Shown: in pieces, positions 36,280-45,223 of the stretch
How the letters are laid out: every line of letters begins with the position of its first letter
Position numbering within the stretch: position 1 is the first letter of the stretch
Assembly: GCF_025961475.1 (NCBI RefSeq)
Contig: NZ_JAOQNS010000015.1
Location: 1 to 64,000 of the forward strand
Source of the DNA: Rhodobium gokarnense
GTDB taxonomy: Bacteria; Pseudomonadota; Alphaproteobacteria; Rhizobiales; Rhodobiaceae
Length of the DNA: 64,000 nucleotides
Reading direction: 5' to 3'
The notes under the pieces: model-generated
Told to the model about the DNA's origin: nothing
The model's database searches: none
What the model saw: the letters and a program-made list of their open reading frames with translations, nothing else
Made by a program: the position numbers and the translations under genes

Positions 36280-37974
36280 TCACTTGATCCGGAACATGTT
36301 GCGCAGCGCCAGCGCGATCAGGAACAGGAAGGTCACCGACAACAGGGTCTGGAAGACGCCGAGATAGGCGACGGCGACGGGGATGTCCGGCGGCAGGTGT
36401 CGTACGGCGGCTTCCATCGTTGCCGCGTCGGGGTACTTCGCCGGGTCGACCTTCGCTGGATAGAGGCAGGCATAGGCCTTGAGGATGCTCTGGCGCTGGG
36501 CGCCGCTGATCGCCGGCAGGGCGTTGGCGAGGGCGAGGAAGGCGGACTTGGCGAAGGCGACGTCCTGGCAGTCCCCGGCCGGGTTCGCCTTGGACAAGTA
36601 GATCCCCGCGAAGGCCCATGTGGTGGCAAAGAGCCAGGAGAAGGGGCGCACGAACGAGCGGCCGTAGTCCGACGTCATCCAATAGATGCGATTGAACTGG
36701 CGCGACCAGAAGGGTTCCCGTTCGAGCAACAACTCGGCGCTCTTCAGACCCTTGAAGAACAGCATCTCCTGCTCGTGGTCGTGGCCCTGGATCGCCAACC
36801 GGGCAAGGGCGCGGTATCGCGCCGGGTCGTCGGTGTCGGGAAAGGGGCGATGGGTCAACGGACTGGGAATTGGCACCGATACGTTGTCGAGCCGCAGCGC
36901 TTCGGTGAAATGGGCTTGAATGAAACCTGGAACGCGGGTTTCGAAGCGCGTATCGGCGAGGCTGAACGCGCGGGAAGCGTCGATCGCCCCGAAGTCGGCT
37001 TCACCAGCAAATTTGGCACCATCGAAGCTTGTGTTGCCGTCAAAACCGGAAAGGCCAAACAAAGCGTTACCTCTGAACGTCGCGCTGTCGAACCAAGCGA
37101 TGCTGCTGAATGTCGCGTTGTCGAACCAAGCGTTGCCCTCGAACGTCGCGCTGTTAAACGAAGCGACGTCGTTGAACGTCGCGCTGTAGAAGTGAGCGTT
37201 GCCGCTAAACGTCGTGCTGTCGAACCAAGCGTTGCTGCCGAACGTCGCGCGGTTAAACGAAGCGATGTCCCTGAACGTCGCGCTGTAGAATTGAGCGTTG
37301 CCGCTAAACGTCGTGCTGTCGAAGGAAGCGCTGCTTCTGAACGTCGCGCTGTCGAACCAAGCGTTGCCGCTAAACGTCGTGCTGTCGAAGGAAGCGTTGC
37401 TTCTGAACGTCGCGCTGTCAAACGAAGCGACGCTGCTGAACTTCGCGCTGTAGAAGTGAGCGTCGCCGCTGAACTTCGCGCTGCCGAAATCTGTCTGTCC
37501 TGGAAACAGGAAATCCTGGAAACGGATGATTGCGCCAACACACGAAAGTGTATTTGCAGACGTGGATTGCCTGCTTGCGGATTCTCCCTCCTGCCGATCC
37601 TCCCCTGATGCCGACCGCAGCCGGACGGAGTGGAAGCTCGTTGCCGCCTTCTCAAGCCAATCTTGGGTGCCTTGGTTAGTGCCCACCTCACCCCAGAAGC
37701 CGAAAACAGTCTGACCGGCGCCGACTGCCCATTTCCTTTCGTCGACTAGCTTTTCCTTGTCGGCCAGCATCTGTTCCGCCCAGCCGTTCCAGACGGCCTT
37801 GGCCGCCTCGTGGGCCTCGTCCTCCGATTTGCCCGCGTCGAGGGCGGCTTTGCGCTCCGCTTCGCAGTCGGTCCATCGCGCGATGGTGCGGTCGCGAATG
37901 CGCTTGCGGACGCCTTTGGGGGAGTCGTCCGGCCGTTCGGGCGGGTCGGGTTCAGGATTGTGGTCGTCGGACAT
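36280..37974 (-). CDS. Pentapeptide-type repeat membrane protein
   Basis: This 564-residue protein has a charged N-terminal region (about 1-160; helical, rich in Asp/Arg/Glu) and fifteen consecutive 11-residue repeats (residues 163-327, pattern F-x-x-A-T-F-x-x-N-A-x). Then comes a segment ending in RQFNRIYWMTSDYGRSFVRP and two hydrophobic stretches (around PFSWLFATTWAFAGIYLSK and the C-terminal FQTLLSVTFLFLIALALRNM). The repeats are of the pentapeptide-repeat type, which forms right-handed beta-helices. The C-terminal pair resembles the two-helix ends of channel-like pentapeptide proteins. Function is not known. Start 37974 (MSDDHNPEP) is preferred. Confidence 0.82.
   Translation of the reverse strand: MSDDHNPEPDPPERPDDSPKGVRKRIRDRTIARWTDCEAERKAALDAGKSEDEAHEAAKAVWNGWAEQMLADKEKLVDERKWAVGAGQTVFGFWGEVGTNQGTQDWLEKAATSFHSVRLRSASGEDRQEGESASRQSTSANTLSCVGAIIRFQDFLFPGQTDFGSAKFSGDAHFYSAKFSSVASFDSATFRSNASFDSTTFSGNAWFDSATFRSSASFDSTTFSGNAQFYSATFRDIASFNRATFGSNAWFDSTTFSGNAHFYSATFNDVASFNSATFEGNAWFDNATFSSIAWFDSATFRGNALFGLSGFDGNTSFDGAKFAGEADFGAIDASRAFSLADTRFETRVPGFIQAHFTEALRLDNVSVPIPSPLTHRPFPDTDDPARYRALARLAIQGHDHEQEMLFFKGLKSAELLLEREPFWSRQFNRIYWMTSDYGRSFVRPFSWLFATTWAFAGIYLSKANPAGDCQDVAFAKSAFLALANALPAISGAQRQSILKAYACLYPAKVDPAKYPDAATMEAAVRHLPPDIPVAVAYLGVFQTLLSVTFLFLIALALRNMFRIK
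36994..37488 (-). repeat. Fifteen tandem 33-bp repeats inside the pentapeptide-type gene
   Basis: The coding repeat FDSATFRSNAS-like occurs in fifteen consecutive copies without gaps, each 33 bp. Neighbouring units alternate between an FDSATFR type and an FDSTTFSG type, which gives a 66-bp higher-order period over units 3-6. Such near-identity suggests recent expansion by unequal exchange or slippage. Confidence 0.8.
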
Positions 37975-38106
37975 GATGGTTCGGGATGTGGCAGGTTGAG
38001 AGGGCAGGGTAATCGGGTTGTGGATTGCTGCTAGTCTCAACCGCTTTTCCCGTCCGCGCAAGCGCATGCGTCGGCTCTTGGCACTGCCGCGCCCAACACT
38101 CTCCCC

Positions 38107-38276
38107 GTCACCCCGGCCTCCGAGCCGGGGCCTATTGCCCCTCACCGCGCGGTATGCCGTTGGCGGGGAGCCGCCGGCCGTTGCGGCGGGGCGGGCAGGA
38201 GCCGCGGTGGACATACCGTGTCGAGGTGCGCAATGGGTCCCGGCTCACGCCGCTTTGCGGCGCGTCCGGGATGACG
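38107..38276. repeat. Dispersed palindromic repeat family A, complete copy
   Basis: The left arm GTCACCCCGGCCTCCGAGCC...GGTATGCCG and the right arm CATACCGTGTCGAGGTGCGC...CCGGGATGACG are inverted. It lies in the 613-nt gap (37975-38587) between the pentapeptide-type gene and mcd; apart from the two repeat copies, I see nothing there. Confidence 0.72.
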
Positions 38277-38389
38277 GGGAGAGTTGGTGGCGAGGGAGGT
38301 GGTTACGCCGCCTCTGTCGCGGCGACGCCCACATGGTGCAATTGGCGGGCTGAGAGGCGCTCGGGGCCGCATTTTCCGAGCGGGTCGCC

Positions 38390-38520
38390 CTGGATTGCTT
38401 CGCTGCGCTCGCAATGACGGTGAGAGGTGGATTTCCGAATGAATTCACCTTTATTGCGAGACGAGCAGGACGGGGAGCAGCGTGTGCCACGAGCCTCATC
38501 AGGCCGACGCGGCAATGCAG
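38390..38520. repeat. Dispersed palindromic repeat family B with an interrupted right arm
   Basis: The left arm CTGGATTGCTTCGCTGCGCT...GCAATGACGG is intact. The right arm starts (T)ATTGCGAG, is then interrupted by about 40 nt of unrelated sequence, and resumes AGGCCGACGCGGCAATGCAG. The other copies have only about 8 nt (AGGCCGC-type) at this point. Confidence 0.65.
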
Positions 38521-38587
38521 CGTCGGTTGAGCATGGCGGAAGGGCCAGGACCCGCCTAAATCGTCGGGCTCAGCCGTCCCCGTTCCC

Positions 38588-40270
38588 CTAATTCCGCCCC
38601 TCAAGCAGGCGCCTTGCAATCACCTGCGCCTGTATCTCCGCGGCGCCCTCGAAAATGTTGAGGATGCGGGCGTCGCAGAGGACGCGGGAGATGGCGTATT
38701 CGAGGGCAAAGCCGTTGCCGCCGTGGATCTGCAGGGCGTTGTCGGCGGCGGCCCAGGCGACGCGGGCGCCTAGGAGCTTGGCCATGCCGGCCTCCAGGTC
38801 GCAGCGGCGGCCGGAGTCCTTTTCGCGGGCGGAGAAATAGGTGAGCTGGCGGGCGATCATGATCTCGACGGCCATCATCGCCAGCTTGTCGGCCACGCGC
38901 GGGAAGTTGACGAGGGCCTCACCGAACTGCACCCGCTCCTGGGCGTAGCGCAGGCCCAGGTCGAGGGCCGACTGGGCAACGCCGATGGCGCGGGCCGCGG
39001 TCTGGATGCGGGCGCTCTCGAAGGTCTGCATGAGCTGCTTGAAGCCCTGGCCCTCCTCGGCGCCGAGAAGGTTTTCCGCCTTCACCTCAAAACCGTCGAA
39101 GGCAATCTCGAATTCCTTCATGCCGCGATAGCCGAGGACCTCGATTTCGCCGCCGCTCATGCCCTCGGCGGGGAACGGATTGGCGTCGTCGCCGCGCGGC
39201 TTTTCGGCGAGAAGCATGGAAAGGCCCTTGTAGCCCTTTTCCTCCGGGTTGGTGCGCACCAGCAGCGTCATCAGGTCGGCGCGGACAGGGTGGGTGATCC
39301 AGGTCTTGTTGCCGGTGACCTTATAGACGTCGCCGTCCTTGACGGCGCGGGTCTTGAGGCTGGCGAGGTCCGAGCCGGTGTTCGGCTCGGTGAAGACGGC
39401 GGTCGGCAGAACCTCGCCGGCGGCGATCAGCGGCAGCCACTTTTCCTTCTGGGCGTCGGTGCCGCCGCCGAGGATCAGCTCCGCGGCGATTTCGGAGCGG
39501 GTGCCGAGCGAGCCGACGCCGATATAGGCGCGGGACAGCTCCTCGGAGACGACGCACATGGATTCCTTGCCGAGCCCGAGGCCGCCGAACTCTTCGGGGA
39601 TGGTCAGGCCGAAGACGCCGAACTCGGCCATTTTGGCGACGACGTCGAGGGGAATGTAGTCGTTCGCCAGGTGCCACTCATGGGCATGGGGCAGGACTTC
39701 GGCCTCGGCGAAGCGGCGCATTTCCTCGCGGAACGCCTCGAAGGTCTCGTCGAGGGCGCAATCGCCGATGGTGTGGACGCCCTCCACCTTCTGCATATGC
39801 TCGACGAGCGCGGCGCGGTTTTCCGCCGTGTTGCCGTTGTCGAGGAACCAGGCGACGGCGGGGACGTCGGCAAGGAGCGCAACGTCGTCGCGGGAAAGGC
39901 CGAGGTCGACCGGGCGGACGATCTCGCCCTGGCTCATCGGGATGCCGCCGACAAGCTCCGACAGGTATTCGCCGAAGGCGATCTCCACGATCAGCGCCTC
40001 GATCTCGCCGAAGCTGCCATGGTCCTGCAACCGGTCGACATAGCCGGCCATTTCGCGCAGCGCCTCCACATAGGTGGCGGCCCAGGCAAGGCCGTGGCAG
40101 GCGCGCTGCTCCTTGGTGACGAGGGCGCCGGAGACGCGGCCGTCTTCCATCACCTTGTCGCCGACGGCGGCCTTGGCGCGGGCGAGGAAGCCGTCGGCGG
40201 CGGCGACGGCATCGCCGCATTTGGACGTCAAGACGTCGAAGGAAAGGGGCGCAGTATCGGCAGTTGTCAT
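38588..40270 (-). CDS. mcd: (2S)-methylsuccinyl-CoA dehydrogenase (ethylmalonyl-CoA pathway)
   Basis: This 560-residue acyl-CoA dehydrogenase has the extra N-terminal domain of about 170 residues that distinguishes methylsuccinyl-CoA dehydrogenase (LARAKAAVGDKVMEDGRVSG, then IVRPVDLGLSRDDVALLADV). The canonical flavoprotein core follows: FGLTIPEEFGGLGLG, AVFTEPNTGSDLASLKTRA, GARVAWAAADNALQIHGGNGFALE and the C-terminal ILNIFEGAAEIQAQVIAR. It oxidises methylsuccinyl-CoA to mesaconyl-CoA, the substrate of the hydratase encoded at 9867. GGAG lies before the ATG at 40270. It is divergent from the YihY gene. Confidence 0.9.
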   Translation of the reverse strand: MTTADTAPLSFDVLTSKCGDAVAAADGFLARAKAAVGDKVMEDGRVSGALVTKEQRACHGLAWAATYVEALREMAGYVDRLQDHGSFGEIEALIVEIAFGEYLSELVGGIPMSQGEIVRPVDLGLSRDDVALLADVPAVAWFLDNGNTAENRAALVEHMQKVEGVHTIGDCALDETFEAFREEMRRFAEAEVLPHAHEWHLANDYIPLDVVAKMAEFGVFGLTIPEEFGGLGLGKESMCVVSEELSRAYIGVGSLGTRSEIAAELILGGGTDAQKEKWLPLIAAGEVLPTAVFTEPNTGSDLASLKTRAVKDGDVYKVTGNKTWITHPVRADLMTLLVRTNPEEKGYKGLSMLLAEKPRGDDANPFPAEGMSGGEIEVLGYRGMKEFEIAFDGFEVKAENLLGAEEGQGFKQLMQTFESARIQTAARAIGVAQSALDLGLRYAQERVQFGEALVNFPRVADKLAMMAVEIMIARQLTYFSAREKDSGRRCDLEAGMAKLLGARVAWAAADNALQIHGGNGFALEYAISRVLCDARILNIFEGAAEIQAQVIARRLLEGRN

Positions 40271-40687
40271 GGCTGGCTCCGGCGTTTCATCCTGGGTGTT
40301 GGTATGTTTTTCTTCTGGTTTGCAGTGCAACATGCGCAATTCGGCGGGGCGATGCAACTCCGCCTTTCGGCCGAGCGGCGGTTCGCCCCGGCGCCGGCCG
40401 GCGGCGGGAACAAGGGGCGCCGGAACGGCGTTGGGTTCCGGGTGAGAGAACAGACCCGGCCGCCATCAGCGCCCCGCGCACCCGTTCGCTCCGCGCCCCT
40501 TCCCTCCGGGGCGGCAACCCAGGATCCCGGTCCCATGGCTCGCAGACGCAGGATGTTTCATGGCATTTATGCAATGATGCGGGCGATCTTGAACCCGGCG
40601 ACGCGACGGCCGGTGGAGATCGACGATTTCCGCCCCCGGCGCCTGCCGGACGTCGGCAGGCGGATTGCGGAGGAAGGGGGAAACAGC

Positions 40688-41578
40688 GTGGGTCGGATTG
40701 CCCGGCGAACCATCGTCGTCATTCGAAGGGTGCTGAAGGACGCGCTCGGGCATTTCAACAATGACGACGGCTGGGCGATTTCCAGCCATGTGGCGATGAC
40801 CTCGCTGATGGCGCTGTTTCCGTTCCTGATCTTCGTCGCAGCGCTTGCCGCGGCAACGCTCGGCAGCGCTTCGCTCGCCGAAGAAGCGGCCTCGCTCCTC
40901 CTCAACGCAATCCCGGAGCGCATCGCCATGGTGCTGTCGCGGGAGATCCACACGGTGCTGACCGTGCCGCGTGGCGACCTCGTCACCGTCGGTATCCTGC
41001 TCGCCATCTGGTTCGCCTCCAACGGCGTCGAAGCGCTTCGGACGGCGCTCAACCGGGCCTACCGGATGAAGGAAACCCGCTCGATCTTCCGGCTTCGGCT
41101 GCAATCGATCTTCTTCGTCATCTTCGGGGCGACGGCGATGCTGGCGCTGGCCTTCCTCGTCGTGCTGGCGCCGCTCGCCTGGGCGACCGCGATCAAGATC
41201 GCGCCCTGGCTGCAGCCGGCGACCGCGTCGTTCACGCTGATCCGGTTCGGGGTCGCGACGGTGATCCTGCTTGCCGGCCTCTTCATCAGTCATGGATTCC
41301 TGCCGGCCGGGCGGCGGCCGATCACCCAGCTCTGGCCGGGCATCCTGACGACGCTCGTCCTGTGGCTGGTCGCCGGCTCGGCCTTTGCCGCCTATCTGGA
41401 ACGGTTCGCCAACTACGTGTCGACCTATGCCGGCCTTGCCGGCGTGATGACGGCGCTGGTGTTTCTCTACCTCGTGGCGGCGCTGTTCATCCTCGGGGCC
41501 GAGCTCAATGCCGCGATCCTGCGCTTCCGGGCGGCGCGGGCAAGGGTCCGCCCGGCCCGGGTGCAGATCGTCGGCTGA
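40688..41578 (+). CDS. YihY/BrkB family inner-membrane protein
   Basis: This 296-residue protein has six predicted membrane helices, with the family signatures DDGWAISSHVAMTSLMALFPFL near the start, WFASNGVEALRTALNRAYR and AYLERFANYVSTYAGLAGVM. It belongs to the YihY/virulence factor BrkB family of unknown transport function. A GTG at 40688 preceded by AGGAAGGGGG at 7-nt spacing is chosen. An ATG at 40553 would add 45 residues of arginine/proline-rich sequence without a good ribosome-binding site, so it is a less likely alternative. In the 40271-40687 gap I see nothing definable besides divergent promoters. Confidence 0.85.
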   Translation: MGRIARRTIVVIRRVLKDALGHFNNDDGWAISSHVAMTSLMALFPFLIFVAALAAATLGSASLAEEAASLLLNAIPERIAMVLSREIHTVLTVPRGDLVTVGILLAIWFASNGVEALRTALNRAYRMKETRSIFRLRLQSIFFVIFGATAMLALAFLVVLAPLAWATAIKIAPWLQPATASFTLIRFGVATVILLAGLFISHGFLPAGRRPITQLWPGILTTLVLWLVAGSAFAAYLERFANYVSTYAGLAGVMTALVFLYLVAALFILGAELNAAILRFRAARARVRPARVQIVG

Positions 41579-41585
41579 TGCGTTG

Positions 41586-42470
41586 CTATTTCCCGCTGCG
41601 GGCGACGAGGGCGATGGCAAGGCCGGTGATCGCCATGCCGAGGAGCTGGACGAGGGTGAGCGTTTCGCCGAACAGCAGCCAGGCGATCAGCGCCGTCAGC
41701 GCCGGCACCAGATAGAACAGCGAGGCGACGCGCGAGACGGCGCCGGCGCGGATCAGCATCATCAGCAGCGTGACGCCGCCGATCGACAGCACCAGCACCA
41801 GCCAGGCCATGGCGAAGACGAACTCGCCGCTCCACACGATCTCGAAATCTTCCACCATCAGCGCGCCGAGGCCGACGACGACGCCGGCGCCGAGATACTG
41901 GTAGACACCGCCGGCAAGCAGGCTCGTCGCCGTCGCGAACCGCTTCTGGTAGATGGTGCCGAGGGTGATCGCCGCCGTGGCGAAGACGGCCGGGCCGATG
42001 GTGGCGAGCGAAATGCCGGAATCGGTGATGTCGAGCTTCGGGCCGAGCACCAGACCGAGGCCCACCAGGCCGACGCCGAGGCCGATCCAGTGCCTCAGCC
42101 CGACCTGCTCGCCGAGCAGCGGCCCGGCGGCGATCGCCGTAAGCACCGGCTGCAGGCCGACGATGAGGGCGGCAACGCCGGCCGGCATGCCGCCGTCGAT
42201 GGCCCAGAACACTCCGCCGAGATAGAGCCCGTGGATAAGGATGCCGGCGATGACGGCGTGGAGGGCTCCCCGCCGGTTCGGCCAGGGCGCGCGGAAGGCG
42301 AGCGCCAGCCCGGCCATCAGCACCGTCACGATCGAAAAGCGGATCAACAGGAACGTCAGCGGCTCGGCATAGGGCGCGCCCATGCGCGAGCCGATATAGC
42401 CGGTCGACCACAGGAGGACGAAAACGGCCGGGGCAAGTGCGGCAAAAAGTGGCGGCGAGCGATCGGACAT
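41586..42470 (-). CDS. EamA-family (DMT superfamily) transporter
   Basis: This 294-residue protein has ten hydrophobic helices in two EamA halves: first half around VFVLLWSTGYIGSRMGAPY and PAGVAALIVGLQPVLTAI, second half around VYQYLGAGVVVGLGALMV and LFYLVPALTALIAWLLFGE. The family exports small metabolites such as amino acids; the substrate is not predictable. It converges with the YihY gene with 7 nt between stop codons. Confidence 0.9.
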   Translation of the reverse strand: MSDRSPPLFAALAPAVFVLLWSTGYIGSRMGAPYAEPLTFLLIRFSIVTVLMAGLALAFRAPWPNRRGALHAVIAGILIHGLYLGGVFWAIDGGMPAGVAALIVGLQPVLTAIAAGPLLGEQVGLRHWIGLGVGLVGLGLVLGPKLDITDSGISLATIGPAVFATAAITLGTIYQKRFATATSLLAGGVYQYLGAGVVVGLGALMVEDFEIVWSGEFVFAMAWLVLVLSIGGVTLLMMLIRAGAVSRVASLFYLVPALTALIAWLLFGETLTLVQLLGMAITGLAIALVARSGK

Positions 42471-42661
42471 CCGGCCTTCCTATCGGCTTCAGAGGACCGC
42501 CGCAATTGCTTCCTGCGCGACAACGCATTTTCTGTATACACGCGGGGGCTGCGACGCTGTTTTAGGTGCATTGCAGCATAAATTCATGCTAATGGACTTC
42601 GATGGGCGCCTGTGCGGATGTCTCCCGGCGGGGGCCCCCAAAACGACAAGGCGGGGAGAGC

Positions 42662-43840
42662 ATGGCCGAACCAATCGTGATCGTCGGCGCCGGACTTGCC
42701 GGCGGGAATGCGGCGGAAACGCTGCGCGCGCTCGGCTATGACGGCGATCTGGTGCTCATCGGCGACGAGGCCGAGGCGCCCTATGCGCGGACCCTGTTGT
42801 CGAAGTCGTTCCTTTCCGGCGAGGCGACGCGCGAGGATATCGCCCTCAAGGGCGCGGATTTCTTCGAAGACCTCAACATCGATTTTCGTGCCGCAACGCG
42901 CGTTACCGCCCTTGATGCGGCGGAAAAGACGCTGGGCTTTGCCGACGGATCGACGCTCGCCTTCGACAAGCTGCTGCTGACCACCGGCAACCGGGCGCGC
43001 TTCCTCGACCTCACCGGCCGCGACCTTGCCGGCATCGTCGCGCTCCGCAAGATCGGCGATGCGGAGTTCATCCGCCCGCGGATCAAGGAAGGCGGGCGGG
43101 TCGTCATCGTCGGCGGCGGCTATATCGGCATGGAGGTGGCGGCCGTCGCCCGCGCCTTCGGTGCCGAGGTGACCGTGGTCGAAGCCGCCGACCGGGTGAT
43201 GCGGCGGATCGCGTCGCCCTTCGTCTCGGACTATTTCGTCGCGCTGCACCGCGACAACGGCGTCGACGTCCGGCTGCAGACCCGCATCCGCCGGTTCGCC
43301 GGCGGCAAGAGCGTGGAGACGGTGCGGCTGGAGAGCGGCGAACTGATCGCCGCCGACCTCGTCGTCATCGCCACCGGCACGGTGCCGAACGACGAGCTGG
43401 CGACGGCGGCCGGCATTGCCACCGACGACGGCATCATCGTCGACGCCATGGGCCACTCCACGGCGCCGGACATCTTTGCCGCCGGCGACTGCGCCCGCTT
43501 CTTCTCGGCCCGCTACGGCCGCGAGATCCGGGTGGAAAGCGTTCAGAACGCCATGGAGCAGTCGAAGGTGACGGCGGCCGGCATGCTCGGCCAGCGGGTC
43601 CATTACGATCCGGTGCCCTGCTTCACCTCGGTGCAGTACGGCAAGAAGCTGGAGATCGCCGGCCTGTCGCAATATTACGACGACACCCGCATCGTCGGCC
43701 GGCCCGAGGACGACCGCTTCGTCGTCTACTACATGCATGAGGGCCGGCTTTTTGCCGCCGATGCGCTCAACGACAGCGCCGCCCACGAACAGGCGGTGGA
43801 CCATATCGGCGAGGTCTGGCAGCCGGCCGAGCCGGTCTGA
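42662..43840 (+). CDS. FAD-dependent ferredoxin/rubredoxin reductase-type oxidoreductase
   Basis: This 392-residue pyridine nucleotide-disulfide-type flavoprotein has an N-terminal FAD motif (IVIVGAGLAGGNAAE), YARTLLSKSFLSGE, an NAD motif (VVIVGGGYIGMEVAAVARAF) and IFAAGDCARF near the C-terminus. It resembles putidaredoxin/rhodocoxin reductases that pass electrons from NAD(P)H to small iron-sulfur proteins. No ferredoxin gene is adjacent; the small Rieske protein at 21606 is a possible partner only in principle. GGGGAGAGC precedes the ATG. Confidence 0.9.
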   Translation: MAEPIVIVGAGLAGGNAAETLRALGYDGDLVLIGDEAEAPYARTLLSKSFLSGEATREDIALKGADFFEDLNIDFRAATRVTALDAAEKTLGFADGSTLAFDKLLLTTGNRARFLDLTGRDLAGIVALRKIGDAEFIRPRIKEGGRVVIVGGGYIGMEVAAVARAFGAEVTVVEAADRVMRRIASPFVSDYFVALHRDNGVDVRLQTRIRRFAGGKSVETVRLESGELIAADLVVIATGTVPNDELATAAGIATDDGIIVDAMGHSTAPDIFAAGDCARFFSARYGREIRVESVQNAMEQSKVTAAGMLGQRVHYDPVPCFTSVQYGKKLEIAGLSQYYDDTRIVGRPEDDRFVVYYMHEGRLFAADALNDSAAHEQAVDHIGEVWQPAEPV

Positions 43841-43877
43841 CGCGGCGCGGCACGCGCGCCGCCGCATTTTTCGCAAA

Positions 43878-43893
43878 TACGTTAATTGACGTA
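43878..43893. promoter_or_regulatory. Inverted repeat upstream of the L,D-transpeptidase gene
   Basis: TACGTTAATTGACGTA has 5-bp perfect arms (TACGT/ACGTA) and a near-symmetric centre. It lies in the AT-richer part of the 272-nt gap and 220 nt before the start codon. It may be an operator; no regulator is adjacent. Confidence 0.35.
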
Positions 43894-44112
43894 TGCCGCA
43901 GGATGGGATGAACTGCGGTAGGTGGCGCTGTGCGCCATCGACCCCTTTTCATGGGAGCGGACGCCGTCGGGCGAAGGGGCTGACCGCTTCCAAGTGATGG
44001 ACGGACGAGCGCATCGGCCGGAAACCGGGGCAACGACCCGGGCGGTGTCGATCGTCTACGACCGCGTCGGCTCGCGGGAGCGCCGGCGCCGGTCGACACC
44101 CGGAGGATGCAT

Positions 44113-44703
44113 ATGCACCGTGCGTTCTGGATGATCCTGTTGTGGATCGCCATGGCCCTTCCGGCCGCAGCCCTGCCGCCGACCGACAAGTTCTTCGATC
44201 CGGTGTCCAAGCAATGGGTCCGCTACCGGATCTCGCCGGAAGCGGCGGGGGCGATCGCCCGCGAGAAATACAAGCGCCAGACGATCTACTACCGGTCGCA
44301 CGAGGCGCCCGGGACGGTCATCATCGATACCGACGACCGTTACCTCTACTACATCCTCGGCAACAACCGGGCGGTGCGCTACGGCATTGGCGTCGGCCGC
44401 GAGGGTTTCGAGTGGTCGGGCGTTGAAAAGATCAGCCGCAAGAAGAAATGGCCGAGTTGGACGCCACCGCCGGAGATGATCCAGCGCCAGCCGGACCTGC
44501 CGCGCTTCATGCCCGGCGGGCCGAAGAACCCGCTCGGCGCCCGCGCGCTCTATATCGGCTCGACGCTCTACCGCATCCACGGCACCAACGAGGACTGGTC
44601 GATCGGCCGTGCCGTCTCCTCGGGCTGCATCCGCATGCTCAACGACGACGTCATCAACCTCTACAACCGCGTCGATATCGGCGCCAAGGTGATCGTGAAG
44701 TAG
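44113..44703 (+). CDS. L,D-transpeptidase (YkuD domain), exported
   Basis: This 196-residue protein has a signal peptide (FWMILLWIAMALPAAALPP) and a YkuD catalytic domain ending in HGTNEDWSIGRAVSSGCIRM, which contains the catalytic His and Cys. It also has the upstream GIGVGREGFEWSG strand. It cross-links peptidoglycan (3-3) or attaches proteins to it in the periplasm. The ATG at 44113 is 6 nt after GGAGG; an ATG two codons upstream is too close to it. A terminator follows at 44755. Confidence 0.93.
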   Translation: MHRAFWMILLWIAMALPAAALPPTDKFFDPVSKQWVRYRISPEAAGAIAREKYKRQTIYYRSHEAPGTVIIDTDDRYLYYILGNNRAVRYGIGVGREGFEWSGVEKISRKKKWPSWTPPPEMIQRQPDLPRFMPGGPKNPLGARALYIGSTLYRIHGTNEDWSIGRAVSSGCIRMLNDDVINLYNRVDIGAKVIVK

Positions 44704-44754
44704 CGAGGCGACGCGGCCCGGCTGACGGTTTCAAACCAGAAGGGAACGACTTGA

Positions 44755-44785
44755 GGGCGGCGCTGGTCGAAGCGTCGCCCTTTTT
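44755..44785 (+). terminator. Rho-independent terminator after the L,D-transpeptidase gene
   Basis: An 8-bp stem (GGGCGGCG with CGTCGCCC, one G-T pair) and a 10-nt loop are followed by TTTTT. It begins 51 nt after the stop codon. Confidence 0.8.
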
Positions 44786-44790
44786 ATGTC

Positions 44791-44888
44791 TCACGGCCGT
44801 GCGCTCGCTATCGCTCGCTGGCCTCCGACGGGGCGGCGCAAAGGCGCCGGCGGCCGTTCGGCCTTGCGAGCCCGTTGGGCGCGATTGT
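44791..44888. repeat. Copy of dispersed repeat family C
   Basis: CACGGCCGTGCGCTCGCTAT, then CGCTCGCTGGCCTCCGACGG, then GGCCGTTCGGCCTTGCGAGCC matches the copies at 812-1020. It abuts a family A and a family B copy; together they fill the 641-nt gap 44704-45344. Confidence 0.6.
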
Positions 44889-44907
44889 CCTTGCGTCACT
44901 CTCAGTC

Positions 44908-45074
44908 GTCATCCCGGCCGGAGCGAAGCGGAGAGCCGGGACCCCTTGCCCATGTCGGCACGGTATGCCGTCGCGGCTCCTGTCTGCCCCGTCGCGATTG
45001 TCCATGGCTCCTCACCCAGGGCATACCGGGTGGACGGGGGCAATAGGCCCCGGCTCGGGGGCCGGGGTGACGAC
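44908..45074. repeat. Dispersed palindromic repeat family A, complete copy
   Basis: The left arm GTCATCCCGGCCGGAGCGAA...CACGGTATGCCG and the right arm GGGCATACCGGGTGGACGGG...GCCGGGGTGACGAC are inverted over about 65 nt. As in the copy at 24389 the two arms use different internal blocks, but swapped between left and right. Confidence 0.72.
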
Positions 45075-45133
45075 GGAGTGTTTTGGCCAGCGGGAGCGGG
45101 TTCAAACGAATGCGGAGCTTGTTGCCAACGCCC

Positions 45134-45223
45134 TATGGATTACCGCGTCGGCCTATCGGCCTCCTCGCAATGACGCTGAAACTATTGAGGAAAACGTCAT
45201 TGCGAGCGGAGCGAAGCAATCCA
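45134..45223. repeat. Dispersed palindromic repeat family B, opposite orientation
   Basis: TGGATTACCGCGTCGGCCTA...CTCCTCGCAATGACG at the left and CGTCATTGCGAGCGGAGCGA...GCAATCCAG at the right are the reverse complement of the layout at 13429-13527 and 24239-24327. Confidence 0.72.

Noticed and set aside
36994-37488. CRISPR-like regularly spaced repeats
   Set aside because: The repeats are contiguous 33-bp coding units without unique spacers, and there are no cas genes nearby.
36397-37608. Open frame with striking ERRAVE repeats on the plus strand
   Set aside because: It is the complement of the 33-bp repeats in the pentapeptide-type gene; the minus-strand frame has the domain logic and membrane segments.
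40553-40687. Longer N-terminus for the YihY/BrkB protein
   Set aside because: The upstream ATG lacks a usable ribosome-binding site and the added residues do not fit the family, whereas the GTG at 40688 has a strong site at ideal spacing.
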